Positions 1 through 10,837 of a stretch of DNA of 64,000 nucleotides are shown here, piece after piece (the first letter of the stretch is position 1; each line of letters starts with the position of its first letter). The position numbers were made by a program, and so were the translations under genes. Origin of the DNA: Rossellomorea aquimaris (GTDB lineage Bacteria > Bacillota > Bacilli > Bacillales > Bacillaceae_B); contig NZ_VTEX01000001.1 of the NCBI RefSeq assembly GCF_008180865.1, positions 1,015,808-1,079,807 on the forward strand. The letters run 5' to 3'. The notes beneath the pieces are model-generated. The model searched no databases and was not told the origin of the DNA. It saw nothing but the letters and a program-made list of their open reading frames with translations.

Positions 1-1
1 C

Positions 2-808
2 TATTTAGGCCTTACGATTGCCTACGCTTTACATGATAAATATATCTCTGGCCTAGATGATCCAATCACTCAGTATTTTCCTGAGTTTGATAAAGATCTG
101 TATAAAGACACAACGATCCGTCATCTTGTAACCCATTCCCACGGACTCGATTCCGATGAATATGGATACATATTTCGGGAACTCAAGCCTGGTAGCAGCT
201 GGGCATACCGTAACGTGGGTGTGGATATAATGACAAAATTAATTCACCGACTTTATGGGAAAGGGTTCCCGCAACTTTTAAACGAGAGGGTTTTTACTCC
301 TTTGGGGTTTAGTGAAACGGGATGGAGAACGGAACCAGATGAAAATCTTGTACCTATCATCGACCGCATTGATAAACCTGCACTCCCTGAACTCGGGACA
401 GTCTCAGATGGCACGGAGAAGAATTTATTTGTATCTCCCAGGGAATTTGCTCTCTGGGGGCAGCTGCATGTTCAGAAAGGCATGATGAATGGAAGACAAA
501 TCGTCCCCTCTAAAGTGATTGAGACTGCCACCACCATTCAGAATGTTTCGTATTCTGATTCCACTATTCCTGGGAACGGTCTGTTTTGGTACGTTCAAGA
601 TATTCCACGAAATAAAAGTGAACTGGGGGGGAGGGTACCTTCAGGTGCTTATCAAATAGTAGGTGTCACCGGTCCGACGATTCTTGTTATTCCTGCTTAT
701 AATGTGGTGGTGGCAAAGATGTATAACAAGCGATACAACTACGGAGGGGACCAATACCTTTATTATTTACGGGAGTTCAGTAATAAAGTGGCAGACCTAT
801 TTTCCTGA
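2..808 (+). CDS. Serine hydrolase, beta-lactamase/penicillin-binding class C family (5' truncated by window edge)
   Basis: The reading frame is open from base 2, so the gene starts upstream of the window; an internal ATG at 215 is not the true start. The visible part has family landmarks: an HLVTHSHGL segment (normally LLTHTSGL) near bases 122-148 and a WAYRNVG segment that sits where the YxN catalytic motif belongs, with Arg between Tyr and Asn. The SxxK nucleophile motif lies off the left edge. Members are usually secreted or membrane-anchored esterases or D-Ala-D-Ala-processing enzymes; the substrate cannot be told. It ends at TGA 806-808. Family assignment is fairly sure, function is not. 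Confidence 0.75.
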   Translation, partial: YLGLTIAYALHDKYISGLDDPITQYFPEFDKDLYKDTTIRHLVTHSHGLDSDEYGYIFRELKPGSSWAYRNVGVDIMTKLIHRLYGKGFPQLLNERVFTPLGFSETGWRTEPDENLVPIIDRIDKPALPELGTVSDGTEKNLFVSPREFALWGQLHVQKGMMNGRQIVPSKVIETATTIQNVSYSDSTIPGNGLFWYVQDIPRNKSELGGRVPSGAYQIVGVTGPTILVIPAYNVVVAKMYNKRYNYGGDQYLYYLREFSNKVADLFS

Positions 809-898
809 AGAATGATTAAACAATAGGTCAGGGAATGGATTACCAAATATTCGGAAACACTAATGGCTATATTATGAGTCGGGTTATGGGGGGATCCC

Positions 899-1399
899 AT
901 GTTTCATATTGTAGTCATTGTAGTAATTATTCTCAGTTCCTTGAAGTGGGGATCCTGGAATAGATGGAGAGAATTTCTGCCCACCATCTATTACTTTAGT
1001 TTTTTCAATATGTTTTATCAGTATATCAGTTACACGATGAAGGCGGTTTGGGAATTAGATGGATTTTTCATCAATATGTTTGTGACGGATTCTCTTTATA
1101 CGATGATCGCTTATCCTTGCCTTGTGGTTCTTTTTTTAAGTAATTACCCAGAAGAAATCAGATTGAAGATCCTCTATTATTTAAAATATATAGGTGTTGC
1201 TACATTAATTGAATGGGCAGCGGGAAAAATGGATTCCATTGAATATTTCGAAGGCTGGAACCTGTGGTGGACCATACTGTTTTATTTTATTATGTTTCCC
1301 ATGCTGCGCCTTCACTACAGAAATCCTGTTAGGGCACTGATGCTATCAATATTCGTCATTGGTTTCTTACTTATTAGCTTTGATTATCATGTACTATGA
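899..1399 (+). CDS. CBO0543-type multi-pass membrane protein
   Basis: This 166-residue protein is almost entirely hydrophobic, with about five predicted membrane segments and many aromatic residues (W17, W20, W23 and a WNLWWTILFYF stretch near residue 120). The pattern fits the CBO0543 family of small integral membrane proteins of unknown role in Bacilli and Clostridia. A G-rich ribosome site (GGGGGGAT) lies just before the ATG. It probably forms its own unit, since 90 bases separate it from the hydrolase and a hairpin follows immediately. No function is known. Confidence 0.65.
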   Translation: MFHIVVIVVIILSSLKWGSWNRWREFLPTIYYFSFFNMFYQYISYTMKAVWELDGFFINMFVTDSLYTMIAYPCLVVLFLSNYPEEIRLKILYYLKYIGVATLIEWAAGKMDSIEYFEGWNLWWTILFYFIMFPMLRLHYRNPVRALMLSIFVIGFLLISFDYHVL

Positions 1400-1437
1400 A
1401 AAAACGGTGAATCCACATCTTGGGACTCACCGTTTTA
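1399..1437. terminator. Bidirectional hairpin terminator
   Basis: The arms AAAACGGTGA (1401-1410) and TCACCGTTTT (1427-1436) pair perfectly, with A and T runs on both sides. It lies between the convergent membrane gene and the GNAT gene and can serve both. Confidence 0.8.
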
Positions 1438-1451
1438 CAATGTAAAAAGAG

Positions 1452-1955
1452 TTATAAGAACAAAACCATCAATTCTTCATCGAAATATTCATCGTTATAT
1501 TTCAATGCCCGCTTTTCTGTCCCGTAAGGCTTGAATCCACAAGAATGATAGAGCCCCTTCGCTGTCTCATTGGTTGTGACTACAGTAATCATGACTTGTT
1601 CAATGCCATCCTCGGCCTTAGCTTGTGTGATGGCAGCTTGAAGCAGCCCTCTTGCGAACCCTTTCCCTCGATGAGCAGGGGATACATACATGGCAAAAAT
1701 CGAAGCTTTATGCTTCATTTTTAAAGCTCCTTCACGCACAAAAGTCACCGATCCGACTAACTTTCCGTCATCAAAGCAACCAAACGTGTAGCTGCCCTTT
1801 TGTACAAGCCTCTCTGCTGTCATTTGAATTGGATTTTTACGGGCAATCGCTTCTTCATAGCTGCTGCCGAAGCTCGAAGGACTCTGTTGCAGCATTTCCA
1901 AACGAAGCTGCCAATAAAATTCGGCGTGTTTTTCATCGAGTAATTGAATTTCCAT
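1452..1955 (-). CDS. GNAT family N-acetyltransferase
   Basis: The 167-residue protein has the GNAT fold signature. A central strand with AMYVSPAHRGKGFARGLLQAA (about residues 89-109) contains the acetyl-CoA pyrophosphate loop (RGKGFA), and a C-terminal VTTNETAKGLYHSCGFKPYG segment matches motif B. It would transfer an acetyl group from acetyl-CoA to an amine; the acceptor is not evident. It faces away from the HIT gene and shares a 112-bp divergent promoter region with it. The family is certain. Confidence 0.88.
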   Translation of the reverse strand: MEIQLLDEKHAEFYWQLRLEMLQQSPSSFGSSYEEAIARKNPIQMTAERLVQKGSYTFGCFDDGKLVGSVTFVREGALKMKHKASIFAMYVSPAHRGKGFARGLLQAAITQAKAEDGIEQVMITVVTTNETAKGLYHSCGFKPYGTEKRALKYNDEYFDEELMVLFL

Positions 1956-2067
1956 TATTTTCTGACCTTCTTTCTGTTACATGATATGATGAGAGGAGCA
2001 TTAATTTTAGCTATTCAAACAGAATTCGACATTAAAGATGGAAATCCTTTAAATTGGAGGTATATGA

Positions 2068-2499
2068 ATGGAAGATTGTCTCGGATGCCGCCTTGCAACC
2101 GAAAAGGAGAAAGCATTTATTATATACGAAAATGAACACGTGTCCTGCTTTTTGGACCATGTTCCGTATCACCCAGGACATACACTAATTCTCCCCAAAC
2201 GACACAAAGTGGAAGTAACGGAATTAAATGAAGAAGAAAGCCTCTCCGTAATGAAGGCTTCACAACTAGTAGAACAAGCCATTCAGGCTCTATATGAACC
2301 AAATGGCATTACCGTCTGCCAGAATGGAGGCATATACAACGAATTAAACCATTATCATATGCATGTTATCCCTCGTAATGAGGAAGCGGAAAGATTCGGA
2401 GACTTATTCTATGGTGAGGCCGACGTTGAAATATACAGTGAATCCCTGGAAGAAACCCAGAAGAAATTGAAAACCTACATAAGCAGATTACTGGAATAG
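2068..2499 (+). CDS. HIT family nucleotide hydrolase/transferase
   Basis: The 143-residue protein has the histidine triad HYHMH at residues 95-99 followed by VIPR. An N-terminal C4-x2-C7 pair, with other residues, usually binds zinc in bacterial HIT proteins. The family hydrolyses nucleotide phosphoramidates or dinucleoside polyphosphates in the cytosol. The ATG follows GGAGG (2056-2060). The gene ends 11 bases before the aminopeptidase ATG, so the two are probably co-transcribed. The family is sure; the physiological substrate is unknown. Confidence 0.9.
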   Translation: MEDCLGCRLATEKEKAFIIYENEHVSCFLDHVPYHPGHTLILPKRHKVEVTELNEEESLSVMKASQLVEQAIQALYEPNGITVCQNGGIYNELNHYHMHVIPRNEEAERFGDLFYGEADVEIYSESLEETQKKLKTYISRLLE

Positions 2500-2510
2500 G
2501 AGTAAATAAT

Positions 2511-3752
2511 ATGACGTTCATTAAAGATTTCGATGAAAAATTAAAACAATACGCTGAGCTCGCCATCAAAGTGGGAGTAAATGTTCAGCATGATCAGCCC
2601 CTATGGATTTCTGCTCCACTCGGAACTGAAAAATTCGTACGCATTGTTGTAAAAGAAGCATATCTTGCCGGAGCAAGAAACGTGCATGTTCAGTGGTATG
2701 ACGAGGAAATCATGAGAACACATTATGAACTTGCCCCGGATGACACATTCTACGAGTTTCCAAGCTGGCTGGCTGCTGCGCATGAATGGGTTGTGGACCA
2801 TAAAGGAGCCTTCCTTCAAATAGAAGCCAATGATCCGGACCTGTTGAAAGGAATAGATCCAGACCGTATCCTAAATTTTGAAAAAGCAAGTGGAGATGCT
2901 CTGGACCGATTCTATGAAGCGATTGAAAAGGACCAGATCAGCTGGTCCATCGTAGCCATCCCTTCTCAAAAATGGGCGGACAAAGTGTTTCCAGATTTAC
3001 CAGAGAAAGAAAGAATCCCGTGCCTTTGGGACCGTATCTTCACATCCGTCCGTATCAATCAAGAAAATCCAGTCCTTGCTTGGCAAACACATATCGAAAC
3101 CCTAACCAACAAAGCAAGCGAACTCAATCATTTAAAGCTCAAAAGCCTGCACTACCAATCGGAAGGGACGGACCTTACCATAGAACTACACGAAGACCAC
3201 CTATGGCTCACAGGAGCAAGTAAAACACCAGAAGGAACACATTTCATTGCCAATATGCCAACAGAAGAGGTCTATACTGTCCCTGTAAAAACCGGAGTAA
3301 ATGGAACGGTTTCAAGTACCAAGCCACTTGCTTACAATGGTAACGTGATTGACGATTTCACCCTTACTTTTGAAGATGGAGAAATTAAGAAAGTCACAGC
3401 AAGAGAAGGGGAGGAAATTCTGAAAAAATTGATTCTGACAGACGAAGGAGCAGCCTATCTTGGAGAGGTGGCACTTGTACCACATCAGTCACCAATCTCT
3501 GATTCTGGCGTTCTATTCTTTAACACCTTATTCGATGAAAATGCATCCAATCATTTAGCGATCGGTTCCTCTTACCCGACTTGTATAAAGGATGGAGACA
3601 CCTTATCCGATGAAGAACGGGAGGAAAAAGGACTCAATGAAAGTGTGGTTCACGAAGATTTCATGATTGGTTCAGAACATATGAATATTGATGGAGTGTG
3701 CCGTGATGGAAGAAAGATCGCTATTTTCCGTAATGGGAACTGGGCTATCTGA
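2511..3752 (+). CDS. ampS: Aminopeptidase, M29 family (AmpS/AmpII type)
   Basis: The 413-residue length and motifs match the M29 metallo-aminopeptidases, which remove N-terminal residues from peptides in the cytosol using two metal ions. Metal-ligand segments are visible: GEVALVPHQSPI (about residue 320), FDENASNHLAIGS (about 345) and VHEDFMIGS (about 383). The N-terminal QYAELAIKVGVNVQ is also typical. The gene sits 11 bases after the HIT gene. It contains one copy of the GGGACGGACC 10-mer at 3165-3174. A small ATGTTG/CAACAT hairpin with a few T's at 3752-3772 may end the transcript. Confidence 0.9.
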   Translation: MTFIKDFDEKLKQYAELAIKVGVNVQHDQPLWISAPLGTEKFVRIVVKEAYLAGARNVHVQWYDEEIMRTHYELAPDDTFYEFPSWLAAAHEWVVDHKGAFLQIEANDPDLLKGIDPDRILNFEKASGDALDRFYEAIEKDQISWSIVAIPSQKWADKVFPDLPEKERIPCLWDRIFTSVRINQENPVLAWQTHIETLTNKASELNHLKLKSLHYQSEGTDLTIELHEDHLWLTGASKTPEGTHFIANMPTEEVYTVPVKTGVNGTVSSTKPLAYNGNVIDDFTLTFEDGEIKKVTAREGEEILKKLILTDEGAAYLGEVALVPHQSPISDSGVLFFNTLFDENASNHLAIGSSYPTCIKDGDTLSDEEREEKGLNESVVHEDFMIGSEHMNIDGVCRDGRKIAIFRNGNWAI

Positions 3753-3853
3753 TGTTGTTTTGCAACATTTTCTAAATCATATCATCCTATAGCACCCTAC
3801 CTTAAAATGAAATAGATGATTAAATAATTCCACTTAATAAAAGGAGAGGTTAG

Positions 3854-4246
3854 ATGATTTATGAAATGACTGTACAAGTCCGCGTAAGTGATATGCAAAA
3901 AGGGCAATTATGGTATGAGACTTTATTAAATCGCACTCCTGATTTCATTCCTCACGAAGGATTTGCAGAATGGGAACTCATTCCCGGCTGTTGGCTCCAG
4001 GTAGCGGAAGGGACCCCAACGCTCAATTCCGGTCCCATCCGTTTGGGTGTTGAAGATATTAGCAGAGAACGGGAAAGACTGTCATCCCTTTTAGGTATAA
4101 AGCACTTTGACATCCATGAAAGAGAAGAAGTCCCAGTGAAGTGGGCAACCTTTCAGGATCCATGGGGGAATGGAATCGGTTTGTTCCAGTATCAAAGTAA
4201 AACAGAAATGCAAGAGCGTATCGGATTCATTTTAGGAAAGAAATAA
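3854..4246 (+). CDS. VOC (glyoxalase/bleomycin-resistance) family protein
   Basis: The 130-residue protein is one vicinal-oxygen-chelate module pair. It begins with a strand carrying VRVSDMQKGQLWYETLL and ends with a VKWATFQDPWGNGIGLFQY strand, the usual C-terminal signature with a metal-ligand position. VOC proteins act on small molecules (glyoxalase, dioxygenase, drug binding) and the substrate cannot be read from sequence. AAAGGAGAGG precedes the ATG. The neighbouring GNAT gene follows 43 bases downstream. Confidence 0.8.
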   Translation: MIYEMTVQVRVSDMQKGQLWYETLLNRTPDFIPHEGFAEWELIPGCWLQVAEGTPTLNSGPIRLGVEDISRERERLSSLLGIKHFDIHEREEVPVKWATFQDPWGNGIGLFQYQSKTEMQERIGFILGKK

Positions 4247-4289
4247 GGTCTTCTCTGGCCAATATCCTGCTAACGAATGGAGAATAGCT

Positions 4290-4832
4290 ATGAATGAACA
4301 CTTAAGATTAGTTAAGCCAACCACTGATTTAGAAGAAGAGTATCTTGATTTTTATAATGAATGGAAATCAAATGGAGGAGACATGATCCCTTGGGTCATC
4401 AAAAAAGATCCCAATCCCTTTTCCAAAATGGTCGACTCCTTACTGCTTGCTGAAAAAGGAGAGAACCTGCCGAATGGATGGGTACCTGACTCGACTTATT
4501 GGCTCGTTTCAGAATCCGATCGAATACTAGGGGTCGTAAATATTCGCCATTCCTTAACGGAAAAACTTTCGCAAAATGGAGGACACATCGGTTATGGAAT
4601 CAGACCTTCTGAAAGGAGAAAGGGCTTTGCCACTAAATTGCTGACTCTTTCCCTCCAAAAAGCACACTCGATTGGAATCGATCAAGTGTTGATTGTGTGT
4701 GATGCATGGAATAAACCTTCGGAGCGGACAATCTTAAGTGCTGACCCTGTAAGGGATGAAGATTTTATCGAAGAAGATGGTAATGTGATTTTTCGCTATT
4801 GGGTTGATACAAAAGGGCGAAATTGGGAATAG
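4290..4832 (+). CDS. GNAT family N-acetyltransferase
   Basis: This 180-residue protein carries the GNAT core: IGYGIRPSERRKGFATKLLTLSLQKA (about residues 99-124) includes the acetyl-CoA loop RRKGFA. The following VLIVCDAWNKPSERTIL segment corresponds to the region that usually reads CDxxNxASxKVI. The tail contains FRYWVD, seen in a common Bacillus subgroup. It lies 43 bases after the VOC gene and may be co-transcribed with it. The acceptor substrate is unknown. Confidence 0.82.
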   Translation: MNEHLRLVKPTTDLEEEYLDFYNEWKSNGGDMIPWVIKKDPNPFSKMVDSLLLAEKGENLPNGWVPDSTYWLVSESDRILGVVNIRHSLTEKLSQNGGHIGYGIRPSERRKGFATKLLTLSLQKAHSIGIDQVLIVCDAWNKPSERTILSADPVRDEDFIEEDGNVIFRYWVDTKGRNWE

Positions 4833-4969
4833 TGCTATTTTCCTTAATGAATTCTTTATCTAAACTAGCCCTTGTCTTAACTGCTCCCTAAAGAAAGATA
4901 CAGTTATTTATGATATAATTTCCCCTTGTGAAAAAGACCATTAAAAATAGTAAGGGAGGGAAAAAGAAG

Positions 4970-5530
4970 GTGAGTTTTGAAGGTCAGAAGATATTACCTG
5001 CCATCCGGTCCATGAAGGATTTTGATAAAATGCTCGAAACCTCTTTCCAGTACGGTGTGTTCCTCGATCTCCATGTTGGAATGCTGAAGAGTGTATTCGA
5101 TTTCGCACGAAAGGAAAACCGAAAAATGTTCCTGCATTTAGACTTAATCCACGGTCTATCCAGTGATGAGTACGCAACAGAATATATCTGTCAGGAAATA
5201 AAGCCTTATGGCATCATTTCTACTAAAGGAAATGTGATTAAAAAAGCAAGACAAAAAGGTATTTTTTCCACTCAAAGGATGTTTGTCATCGATTCAAGTG
5301 CTATGAATCGCAGCATTGAGCTTCTACATAAAACAGACCCTGACTTCATTGAAGTTCTTCCTGGAGTCATCCCTAAAATCATTACGGAAATAAGAGAAAA
5401 AACGGGGAAACCTATTTTTGCGGGAGGGCTAATTGATACCGTTGAAGAGGTGGAATCCGCTCTTGAGGCTGGTGCTACCGCCATCACTACGTCAGATCGT
5501 GTGCTATGGAAGCATTTTGACCAGAATTAA
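4970..5530 (+). CDS. glpP: Glycerol-3-phosphate-responsive antiterminator GlpP
   Basis: GlpP is the regulator that, with glycerol-3-phosphate, lets transcription pass leader terminators of the glp genes and stabilises glp mRNA. The 187-residue product has the family's TIM-barrel features: QKILPAIRSMKDFDKML at the N-terminus, LHLDLIHGLSSDEYA, a GIISTKGNVIKKA loop, and EVLPGVIPKI followed by KPIFAGGLI near the C-terminus, the phosphate-binding side. I chose GTG 4970 because AAGGGAGGG (4952-4960) lies at correct spacing; an in-frame GTG at 4928 has no ribosome site. The gene lies directly before glpF, the order seen in B. subtilis glpPFKD. Confidence 0.93.
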   Translation: MSFEGQKILPAIRSMKDFDKMLETSFQYGVFLDLHVGMLKSVFDFARKENRKMFLHLDLIHGLSSDEYATEYICQEIKPYGIISTKGNVIKKARQKGIFSTQRMFVIDSSAMNRSIELLHKTDPDFIEVLPGVIPKIITEIREKTGKPIFAGGLIDTVEEVESALEAGATAITTSDRVLWKHFDQN

Positions 5531-5545
5531 ATTCTGAAAAATGTA

Positions 5546-5574
5546 TTGACAACGTTTTCATAGTGGAGTAACAT
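5546..5574 (+). promoter_or_regulatory. glpF promoter with overlapping cre (CcpA) site
   Basis: A consensus -35 TTGACA (5546-5551), a 17-base spacer and a TAACAT -10 (5569-5574) form a sigma-A promoter. The 15 bases TTGACAACGTTTTCA (5546-5560) match the catabolite-responsive element consensus WTGNAANCGNWNNCW with one mismatch (C at position 5). CcpA bound here would block RNA polymerase, which fits the known glucose repression of glpFK in Bacillus. Confidence 0.75.
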
Positions 5575-5579
5575 TATCC

Positions 5580-5661
5580 ACAAGTTAATACGTTGTGAAA
5601 GAGATGAAGAGACTCACGTGAACTGCCTATTTCCAAGGGGCATTCCGTGAGTCTTTTTATT
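5580..5661 (+). promoter_or_regulatory. glpFK leader: GlpP-controlled terminator
   Basis: The leader carries ACAAGTTAATA (5580-5590) and then a terminator hairpin whose outer arms AGACTCACG (5610-5618) and CGTGAGTCT (5646-5654) pair perfectly and run into TTTTATTTTT. The same 11-mer precedes the glpD leader terminator. In B. subtilis GlpP acts on such leaders; assigning the 11-mer as part of its RNA target is my inference. Confidence 0.8.
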
Positions 5662-5691
5662 TTTAAAAAATTATGAAATGAGGGAAAAAGC

Positions 5692-8033
<2,342 letters not shown>

Positions 8034-8041
8034 AAGAAACG

Positions 8042-8147
8042 TATGATATACTGATTACAAGTTAATAAATTCGGTTAGAGACCACGAGAGACCAAACCTG
8101 CATTATGGAACCATTCACCATAATGTTAGTTTTGGTCTCTTTTTTTA
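8042..8147 (+). promoter_or_regulatory. glpD promoter region and leader terminator (GlpP target)
   Basis: A TATGATATACT stretch (8042-8052) may hold the -10 of a glpD promoter; no good -35 is visible. It is followed by ACAAGTTAATA (8057-8067), identical to the element in the glpFK leader. Then comes a two-part hairpin: outer arms AGAGACCAAAC (8087-8097) and GTTTTGGTCTCT (8129-8140), inner arms CATTATGG and CCATAATG, then seven T's. An extra GAGACC at 8078-8083 could pair alternatively and free the leader. It also terminates transcripts from glpFK. Confidence 0.8.
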
Positions 8148-8207
8148 TGGTTAAACAATAAGAGTGAGAGTACAGATAATATATAGATACCTGAGGAGGA
8201 TCCACTT

Positions 8208-9872
8208 ATGACATTTTCAAGTACTGCAAGAAGAGAAGTGAAAGAAACATTAGAGTCAAACCACTTTGATATGATTGTGATCGGAGGGGGAATTACTGGC
8301 GCAGGAATCGCCCTCGATGCTTCGAAACGTGGAATGAAGGTGGCATTGGTCGAAATGCAGGATTTCGCAGCCGGGACTTCCAGTCGTTCGACAAAGCTCG
8401 TTCATGGCGGATTACGTTACTTAAAGCAATTCGAAGTGAAAATGGTCGCGGAAGTAGGAAAAGAGCGTGAAATCGTTTATGAGAATGGACCTCACGTAAC
8501 GACTCCTGAATGGATGCTGCTCCCCCTGCATAAAGGTGGCACATTCGGTAAATTCAGCACATCGATTGGATTAAAGGTGTATGACTATCTTGCTGGAGTA
8601 AAGAGAAGTGAACGAAGATCCATGCTTTCAGTTTCAGAAACATTGAAGAAGGAACCTCTTGTGAAAAAAGATGGCCTTAAAGGCGGCGGGTACTACGTTG
8701 AATATAGGACTGATGATGCCCGTTTAACGATAGAAGTCATGAAAGAAGCAGTTGCACATGGTGCCACTGTCATAAACTATATGAAATCTCAACGATTCCT
8801 ATATGATAATAAGAAAGTAGTCGGAATTGAAGCTGAGGACCTGGTGACTGGGGATACGATTGAAATCCGCGGTTCAAAATTTGTCAACGCTGCCGGCCCA
8901 TGGGTCGATGATGTTCGAGGAAAAGATTATAGTACGAATAACAAACAGCTTCGCTTAACCAAGGGAGTTCATCTTGTCATTGATCAAAGCAAATTCCCGC
9001 TTCAACAAGCGGTTTATTTCGACACACCTGATGGGCGAATGGTATTCGCCATACCGAGGGATGGGAAGGCCTATGTAGGGACAACAGACACATTTTTTGA
9101 TCAGGATAAAACTTCTCCCCATATGACTTCAGAGGACCGGGATTATATCTTGGATGCCATTCATTTTATGTTCCCCGATGTATCTGTAGGAAAAGAGGAT
9201 GTAGAATCGAGCTGGGCAGGTGTTCGTCCATTAATTTTTGAAAAAGGGAAGGACCCTTCTGAAATTTCCCGTAAAGACGAAATTTGGGAAGCCGATAGCG
9301 GTCTCATCACGATCGCCGGCGGGAAGCTGACAGGTTACCGTAAAATGGGAGAAACCGTTGTGGACCTTGTATCGAAACGTTTACGTGAAGAGAACAAAAA
9401 GAAATTCCCAGCATCGTCCACGAAATATATGCCGATCTCTGGAGGTCATGTAGGCGGATCGAAAAACTTTCAAGCGTTTATTGATCAAAAAGCAGCTGAG
9501 GCCCTTCAATATGGACTAACAGATCAAGAGGGAAGGAAGCTTGCAGGAATGTACGGATCAAATGTGGATCAGTTATTTAAACTCGCTCATGCTTATAGTG
9601 GAGCAAGTGATGAAAGGTCCGTCCCTCCTTATTTATATGGGCAACTGATTTATGCGATCCAGGAGGAGATGGCAGCCACTCCGGTTGATTTCTTTATTAG
9701 AAGGACTGGTGCGTTATTCTTTGATCGTGAGTGGGTGGAGAAATGGAAGGAGCCTGTGATCGAGATTATGGCGAAGCTTCTGAACTGGAATGAAGAGAAG
9801 GAACAGCAATATAGAGTGGAATTGAATAATGAGCTTAAGAGTGCAGTAGTGCCAGTGGATTTGCAGTCGTAA
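8208..9872 (+). CDS. glpD: Aerobic glycerol-3-phosphate dehydrogenase
   Basis: The 554-residue FAD enzyme oxidises glycerol-3-phosphate to dihydroxyacetone phosphate and passes electrons to menaquinone at the membrane. The FAD-binding dinucleotide fold is at residues 22-40 ([19 protein letters not shown]), followed by [16 protein letters not shown]. The [21 protein letters not shown] segment near residue 370 is the second FAD/substrate region, and a C-terminal helical domain follows. GAGGAGGAT precedes the ATG. It is transcribed behind its own GlpP leader. GGTCCGTCCC occurs at 9616-9625. Confidence 0.97.
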   Translation: MTFSSTARREVKETLESNHFDMIVIGGGITGAGIALDASKRGMKVALVEMQDFAAGTSSRSTKLVHGGLRYLKQFEVKMVAEVGKEREIVYENGPHVTTPEWMLLPLHKGGTFGKFSTSIGLKVYDYLAGVKRSERRSMLSVSETLKKEPLVKKDGLKGGGYYVEYRTDDARLTIEVMKEAVAHGATVINYMKSQRFLYDNKKVVGIEAEDLVTGDTIEIRGSKFVNAAGPWVDDVRGKDYSTNNKQLRLTKGVHLVIDQSKFPLQQAVYFDTPDGRMVFAIPRDGKAYVGTTDTFFDQDKTSPHMTSEDRDYILDAIHFMFPDVSVGKEDVESSWAGVRPLIFEKGKDPSEISRKDEIWEADSGLITIAGGKLTGYRKMGETVVDLVSKRLREENKKKFPASSTKYMPISGGHVGGSKNFQAFIDQKAAEALQYGLTDQEGRKLAGMYGSNVDQLFKLAHAYSGASDERSVPPYLYGQLIYAIQEEMAATPVDFFIRRTGALFFDREWVEKWKEPVIEIMAKLLNWNEEKEQQYRVELNNELKSAVVPVDLQS

Positions 9873-9878
9873 GCAGGT

Positions 9879-9908
9879 AAAGGGCAGAATGAATATCTGT
9901 CCTTTTCT
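9879..9908 (+). terminator. glpD terminator
   Basis: Arms AAAGGGCAGA (9879-9888) and TCTGTCCTTT (9896-9905) pair with one G-U, followed by T-rich sequence. Confidence 0.7.
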
Positions 9909-9981
9909 TTGTATACACTGGGAATTCCTGTAGGGCACATGGTAAAATTGGGATAAAGATGTCAACTTGGGGGGATGCTGG

Positions 9982-10539
9982 TTGGAAGAAAAAAAGAATA
10001 CCAGGGGAAGGTTCCTCCTATCACTGTCAATGTCTTCAGTAATTGCCTTTGCAATCACTTTCTATTTCGAAAAAGGTGACTCTATTACAAGAAAGGGTGC
10101 ATTCAGGCAGCACCTTGAACAGTTAGAATTCGAGGGCACTTACCATGATCTGAAAGTTGTATCAGAAAAAGAAGCCGGGGAGCAATACCTCCTTCTCTAT
10201 ACATATATGAATAAGGATGGAGAAAAGCAAATCGGCCTGGCCCTATATAGAAAAATGAATGTCCTTCCCCTTTATGAGCTATACCGGATTAATGATTCTC
10301 CACAATTATCTGTCGGAACGGAATTTCTCCCTTCTAATCAGTTTATCGTTTACGGTGACCGGGACGAAATTGAGGCTGATTACTTTACATTCCGGGAAAA
10401 TGTCCAGTTCAATCGAATAGAGCTTGAAGAGAATGATTATTTCATTCACATAGAACCTTACGCGGGCATGCTCCATGTTCCTCAAGTGAACTTTTATTCT
10501 AGTGATGGAACAATAGTTGCTTCGACGCAGGCAAAATAA
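9982..10539 (+). CDS. Membrane-anchored hypothetical protein
   Basis: I do not recognise this protein. TTG 9982 is the best start because TTGGGGGGAT (9967-9975) lies at ribosome-site spacing; an in-frame TTG at 9967 would overlap that site. The 185-residue product has a basic N-terminus, one membrane segment (about residues 10-27, LLSLSMSSVIAFAITFYF) and a soluble extracytoplasmic domain rich in aromatic and acidic residues. This suggests a signal-anchored protein facing outwards. It stands alone between the glpD terminator and a hairpin at 10707. Confidence 0.6.
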   Translation: MEEKKNTRGRFLLSLSMSSVIAFAITFYFEKGDSITRKGAFRQHLEQLEFEGTYHDLKVVSEKEAGEQYLLLYTYMNKDGEKQIGLALYRKMNVLPLYELYRINDSPQLSVGTEFLPSNQFIVYGDRDEIEADYFTFRENVQFNRIELEENDYFIHIEPYAGMLHVPQVNFYSSDGTIVASTQAK

Positions 10540-10837
10540 TCATCCATAAATATGCTTACAATTATATAAATATATGAATAGTTGATGAAATTGACCGTAT
10601 ATGACTATTCATTTCCCGAGAGAACTGTTCATCCCTTCTTAGTGCTGTTGAATATCATATCGGGTTGCTGTAAATTAAGAATAGAAATTGACACGACTTC
10701 CTCGTCAAAAGGGTGGCTTCAATGGGATGAAGCCACCCTTTTTTTGCATTTTTTTAACAATAAACTCAGTGGATAAGAACCTGGAAAAGAACATTATTGC
10801 TATACTGATAGAAAGAAAAAATGGGGAGGAAGCTGGA
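10540..10837 (+). other. Intergenic region with an isolated hairpin terminator
   Basis: No convincing gene is present; an open frame of 64 codons here has no ribosome site and no family resemblance. The main structure is a strong hairpin at 10707-10746 (AAAGGGTGGCTTC paired with GAAGCCACCCTTT, then a T run). It lies 168 bases after the hypothetical gene, and a TTGACA occurs at 10688. It may be the delayed terminator of that gene or the end of an unannotated short RNA. Confidence 0.55.

Noticed and set aside
1652..1984. 110-codon plus-strand frame over the GNAT gene
   Set aside because: It lies antisense to a clear acetyltransferase and lacks family features or a ribosome site.
10582..10776. 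64-codon gene between the hypothetical protein and the SDR
   Set aside because: The frame runs through a strong terminator hairpin and has no convincing ribosome site.
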